In this document: in pieces, positions 4,937 through 7,024 of the stretch
How the letters are laid out: every line of letters starts with the position of its first letter
How positions within the stretch are numbered: position 1 is the stretch's first letter
Origin: Thermoplasmata archaeon
Lineage (GTDB): Archaea > Thermoplasmatota > Thermoplasmata > SG8-5 > JAGLSY01
Direction of reading: 5' to 3'
Length of the DNA stretch: 7,024 nt
Assembly (NCBI GenBank): GCA_023137005.1
Contig: JAGLQE010000177.1
Location: 1-7,024, forward strand
Made by a program: the position numbers and the translations under genes
Notes under the pieces: generated by a model
Seen by the model: the letters and a program-made list of their open reading frames with translations, nothing else
Told to the model about the DNA's origin: nothing
Databases searched by the model: none

Positions 4937-5942
4937 GACGGTCGATACTTTCTCCAAACTGGATGCCAAAGGAAGCCATCTTAAGACAAAGCGAAGCAGG
5001 AAATACGAGGACTTTGAAAGGGGTCCCCACATCATCCGGCTGAAGAAAGGCTCTGTACCAGACTATATCAACCTCACACCATTTCAGGAATTCTCCTGGG
5101 GTCTGATGGGTAATTATGTGAAGTACAAGTACAAGCCCGACGAGGATCTGGAAGCCAGTCTCGTCAGCGCTCACATACCGATAAGACCCGAAGAACACAT
5201 GGCCGTGGCCTACACAACAGCCCTGATCATGGGGATTGTGGGGATCATTTTGGCCATTGTCCTACCAATAGTATTATCCTTCTTGGGCATGGCGACGATA
5301 GGCATCCTCCTTGGTGTGATGATGCCCATACTTCTTCCAGTGGCTGGTTTCTTCCTTGTGAAAGCTGGACCATCGGGCAAGGCCAAGGCCCGTGGAAAGG
5401 ACATTGACAAGAGGATATCCGGTTCCATGAGCTTTATTTCAGCAATGGCATCGGCCAATGTGCCGGTGGACGTTATATTCAAGGAACTCTCCAAGCAGGA
5501 TGTGTACGGAGAGATACAGGCCGAGGCCGAATGGATAACCAGGGACACCGAACTCTTGGGTATAGATATCCTCACGGCCATCAGAAGGGGCGCGATCCGC
5601 TCCCCATCGACCAAATTCCAGGATTTCCTTCAGGGCGTGGTTACCACGACGACCTCTGGAGGTCAGTTGAAACCATACTTCCTGATGAAGGCCGAGCAAT
5701 ATGAGAAAGAAAATAAGCTACTAATGAAGCAGACCATGGAGACCATGGCGATGATGGCAGAGAGCTTCGTGACGGTCGTGGTCGCATTTCCACTTTTCCT
5801 AGTGGTGATATTGGCTATCATGGCCATCATAGGTGGTACCGCGCAGTCCACGGCCAATATACTGTTCATGGTCATTGGGATAATGATACCCATGTCACAG
5901 TTCGGTTTCATATTCGTAATATGGAGTATGAGTCAAGAATGA
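4926..5942 (+). CDS. Pilus assembly platform protein, TadC/FlaJ-like (T2SSF domain), first copy
   Basis: An integral membrane protein of 338 residues from the preferred TTG start, forming the platform that the ATPase acts on. About 90 charged cytoplasmic residues come first. Two hydrophobic helices follow (about 94-118 and 122-146), then a cytoplasmic T2SSF domain (about 160-265), which includes the family-typical SGGQLKPYFLMKAEQYEKE (244-262). Two more helices end the protein (about 282-303 and 308-332). This is the usual FlaJ/TadB/TadC topology. The start is set by GGAGGTG at 4912-4918; starting at TTG 4902 would add eight residues. The gene overlaps the ATPase by 11 bases and is followed after 15 bases by a second platform gene, consistent with a heterodimeric platform as in Tad (TadB plus TadC). 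It is recognised by fold and context; the exact subfamily is not certain. Confidence 0.88.
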   Translation: MAHETVDTFSKLDAKGSHLKTKRSRKYEDFERGPHIIRLKKGSVPDYINLTPFQEFSWGLMGNYVKYKYKPDEDLEASLVSAHIPIRPEEHMAVAYTTALIMGIVGIILAIVLPIVLSFLGMATIGILLGVMMPILLPVAGFFLVKAGPSGKAKARGKDIDKRISGSMSFISAMASANVPVDVIFKELSKQDVYGEIQAEAEWITRDTELLGIDILTAIRRGAIRSPSTKFQDFLQGVVTTTTSGGQLKPYFLMKAEQYEKENKLLMKQTMETMAMMAESFVTVVVAFPLFLVVILAIMAIIGGTAQSTANILFMVIGIMIPMSQFGFIFVIWSMSQE

Positions 5943-5957
5943 TGAAGGAGCACTGAA

Positions 5958-7024
5958 ATGGCAACGAAAGATGAAATGAGGAGACTGGCAATCGCCAAAA
6001 GCAGGGACCATACACGGACAGTTGTGGCAATAGGAGCTATCCTGCTCGCGGTCTGCCTTTTAATAGGTTTTCTCAATCTCACAAATCAAGTTGACATGTC
6101 CTTCAAGTCCCTGGAATTATTGGACAATGACGAGGATGGCGTGATCACTAAATGGGATGCCAATGTCGGTTATGATGCCTATGATCCTGATGATGTGAAC
6201 AATAATGGGATCACTGATGAGCCTGACGTTGACGGGATACCCGATCAGGGACAGTCACCCACCATACGTTTCTTTCAATGGCTGTTCATAGGTATAGCGT
6301 GTTTAGTAGGGCCTTATGCCTTTTATGATTCCAAGAAGAATAAGACCAGAGAGGCCGTAGAAAAGAGGATACCTGATTTCCTCCGAGATGTGGCCGAGGC
6401 AGGTCGTTTCGGTATGACACTGGCTGACGCCATAGTGGTGGCATCCACTGGCCGATACGGAAAACTCACTCCCGAGATAAAGAAGATGGCCGCCCAGATA
6501 CAGTGGGGGGTTACCGCTTCCGAGGCTTTGAGGCTCTTCGCCGAGAGGATGGATACCGCACTCGTCAACAGGGTTGTGGCCATCGTCATAAAATCCAGTG
6601 ATGCAGGAGGTAGTGTGGCTGATGTTTTGACCATGGTGGCCCACGACACCCATGAGGAGCAGTTGATGCAGGCGGAGAGAGAGATCGAGATGAGCACTTA
6701 CCTGGCTGTTATCTATATCTCGTATTTCGTGTTCCTTGTAACTATTATCATTCTTAATGTCACTTTCCTGCCAAAGATCAGAATAGCAGGAATGGCGGTG
6801 GCTAGATCTGCGGAAGCAGCAGGTCTGGGGAGCTCCAGTGTGGGAGGAATGAGCCTGGATGTGGGCATCATCCCCCAGATCGAGGTGGCTTTCTTCCTGG
6901 CTTCCATGATACACGCGGTTGGAGATGGTGTGATGGCTGGTGTACTTCAGAACGGGCGTGTGTCTGAAGGATTGAAGCATAGCTTCATATTGATCATACT
7001 AGGAATATTGATATTGACATTTAC
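5958..7024 (+). CDS. Pilus assembly platform protein, TadC-like, second copy with an external calcium-motif insert (3' end outside window)
   Basis: The ATG start has GGAG at 5947-5950, 7 bases upstream. There are 355 codons to the window edge with no stop, so the C-terminus is missing, probably by only a few residues. A basic N-terminus (1-20) precedes helix 1 (about 21-41). Residues 42-101 are an acidic insert (see the separate entry). Helix 2 (about 103-122) leads to a cytoplasmic T2SSF domain (about 130-245) with family-typical RIPDFLRDVAEAGRFGMTLADA (from 137) and SSDAGGSVADVL (213-224). Helix 3 (about 247-270) carries STYLAVIYISYFVF, typical of archaeal TadC-like proteins, and two more hydrophobic segments lie near 304-330 and 341-355. 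Basic residues flank the inner sides of helices 1 and 2, placing the insert outside. It likely pairs with the upstream platform protein and is driven by the shared ATPase. Confidence 0.88.
   Translation, partial: MATKDEMRRLAIAKSRDHTRTVVAIGAILLAVCLLIGFLNLTNQVDMSFKSLELLDNDEDGVITKWDANVGYDAYDPDDVNNNGITDEPDVDGIPDQGQSPTIRFFQWLFIGIACLVGPYAFYDSKKNKTREAVEKRIPDFLRDVAEAGRFGMTLADAIVVASTGRYGKLTPEIKKMAAQIQWGVTASEALRLFAERMDTALVNRVVAIVIKSSDAGGSVADVLTMVAHDTHEEQLMQAEREIEMSTYLAVIYISYFVFLVTIIILNVTFLPKIRIAGMAVARSAEAAGLGSSSVGGMSLDVGIIPQIEVAFFLASMIHAVGDGVMAGVLQNGRVSEGLKHSFILIILGILILTF
6123..6245 (+). other. Calcium-binding-type insert: EF-hand loop plus thrombospondin-3-like motif in the second platform protein
   Basis: Residues 56-67 read DNDEDGVITKWD. 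This fits the EF-hand loop rule: acidic or Asn side chains at positions 1, 3, 5 and 12, Gly at 6, Ile at 8. Only the last ligand differs from the usual Glu, being Asp. Residues 79-96, DVNNNGITDEPDVDGIPD, fit the D-x-N-x-N-G-I-x-D-x-x-D-x-D-G-I-x-D pattern of thrombospondin type 3 and related bacterial or archaeal surface calcium repeats. Calcium binding follows from the motifs. Extracellular placement is inferred from membrane topology. Confidence 0.7.

Noticed and set aside
4082..5035. 317-codon minus-strand ORF opposite the ATPase gene
   Set aside because: It is the antisense shadow of well-conserved ATPase coding sequence. Its translation is rich in Cys, His and other odd residues with no recognisable domain, and it has no promoter or ribosome site.
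6303..6980. 225-codon minus-strand ORF opposite the second platform gene
   Set aside because: The plus strand encodes a clear TadC-like protein through the same stretch. The antisense product is His/Ser-rich and shows no family features.

Overview
The window looks archaeal, most likely a euryarchaeal/Thermoplasmatota-type genome. The grounds are an archaeal-type type IV filament assembly operon, TATA-like boxes about 25 bases before the likely transcription starts, GGTG-type Shine-Dalgarno sequences, TTG starts, AGG/AGA-rich arginine usage, and a tRNA-Ala gene without an encoded CCA. The lineage call is by feel for the protein sequences; no search was run.

Layout. Positions 1-154 are a non-coding leader with two inverted repeats and a TATA-like box. 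They precede purB (155-1495, +), adenylosuccinate lyase of purine synthesis. Converging on purB after a 16-base gap is a tetratricopeptide-repeat (TPR) protein (1512-2774, -) with eight repeats at an exact 40-residue pitch. The 2775-3247 intergenic region holds the TPR promoter, a pair of ATGCACAT repeats, a long imperfect stem-loop whose 5' arm copies the start of the adjacent tRNA, the tRNA-Ala(CGC) gene (2992-3065), a T-rich terminator, and a leader of roughly 90 bases for the next operon. That leader carries a possible 15-codon ORF and a perfect 14-base palindrome.

From 3248 to the right edge runs a type IV pilus-like assembly operon on the + strand: a PilT/VirB11-family assembly ATPase (3248-4936), a first TadC/FlaJ-like platform protein (4926-5942, translationally coupled), and a second TadC-like platform protein (5958->7024, cut by the window edge). 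One ATPase with two platform proteins is the arrangement of archaeal Epd-type and bacterial Tad-type pili rather than of the archaellum. No pilin, prepilin peptidase or archaellum gene is visible.

The most notable signal is in the second platform protein. Between its first two membrane helices lies an Asp/Asn-rich segment with a canonical EF-hand loop followed by a thrombospondin-type-3-like calcium motif. By the positive-inside rule this segment should face the outside of the cell, which suggests a calcium-binding or calcium-gated pilus motor base. A second pattern is the hexamer CAAGTG (or its complement). I find it six times in the window, all in the leaders of purB and the pilus operon and none in coding sequence. 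This may be a shared regulatory element.
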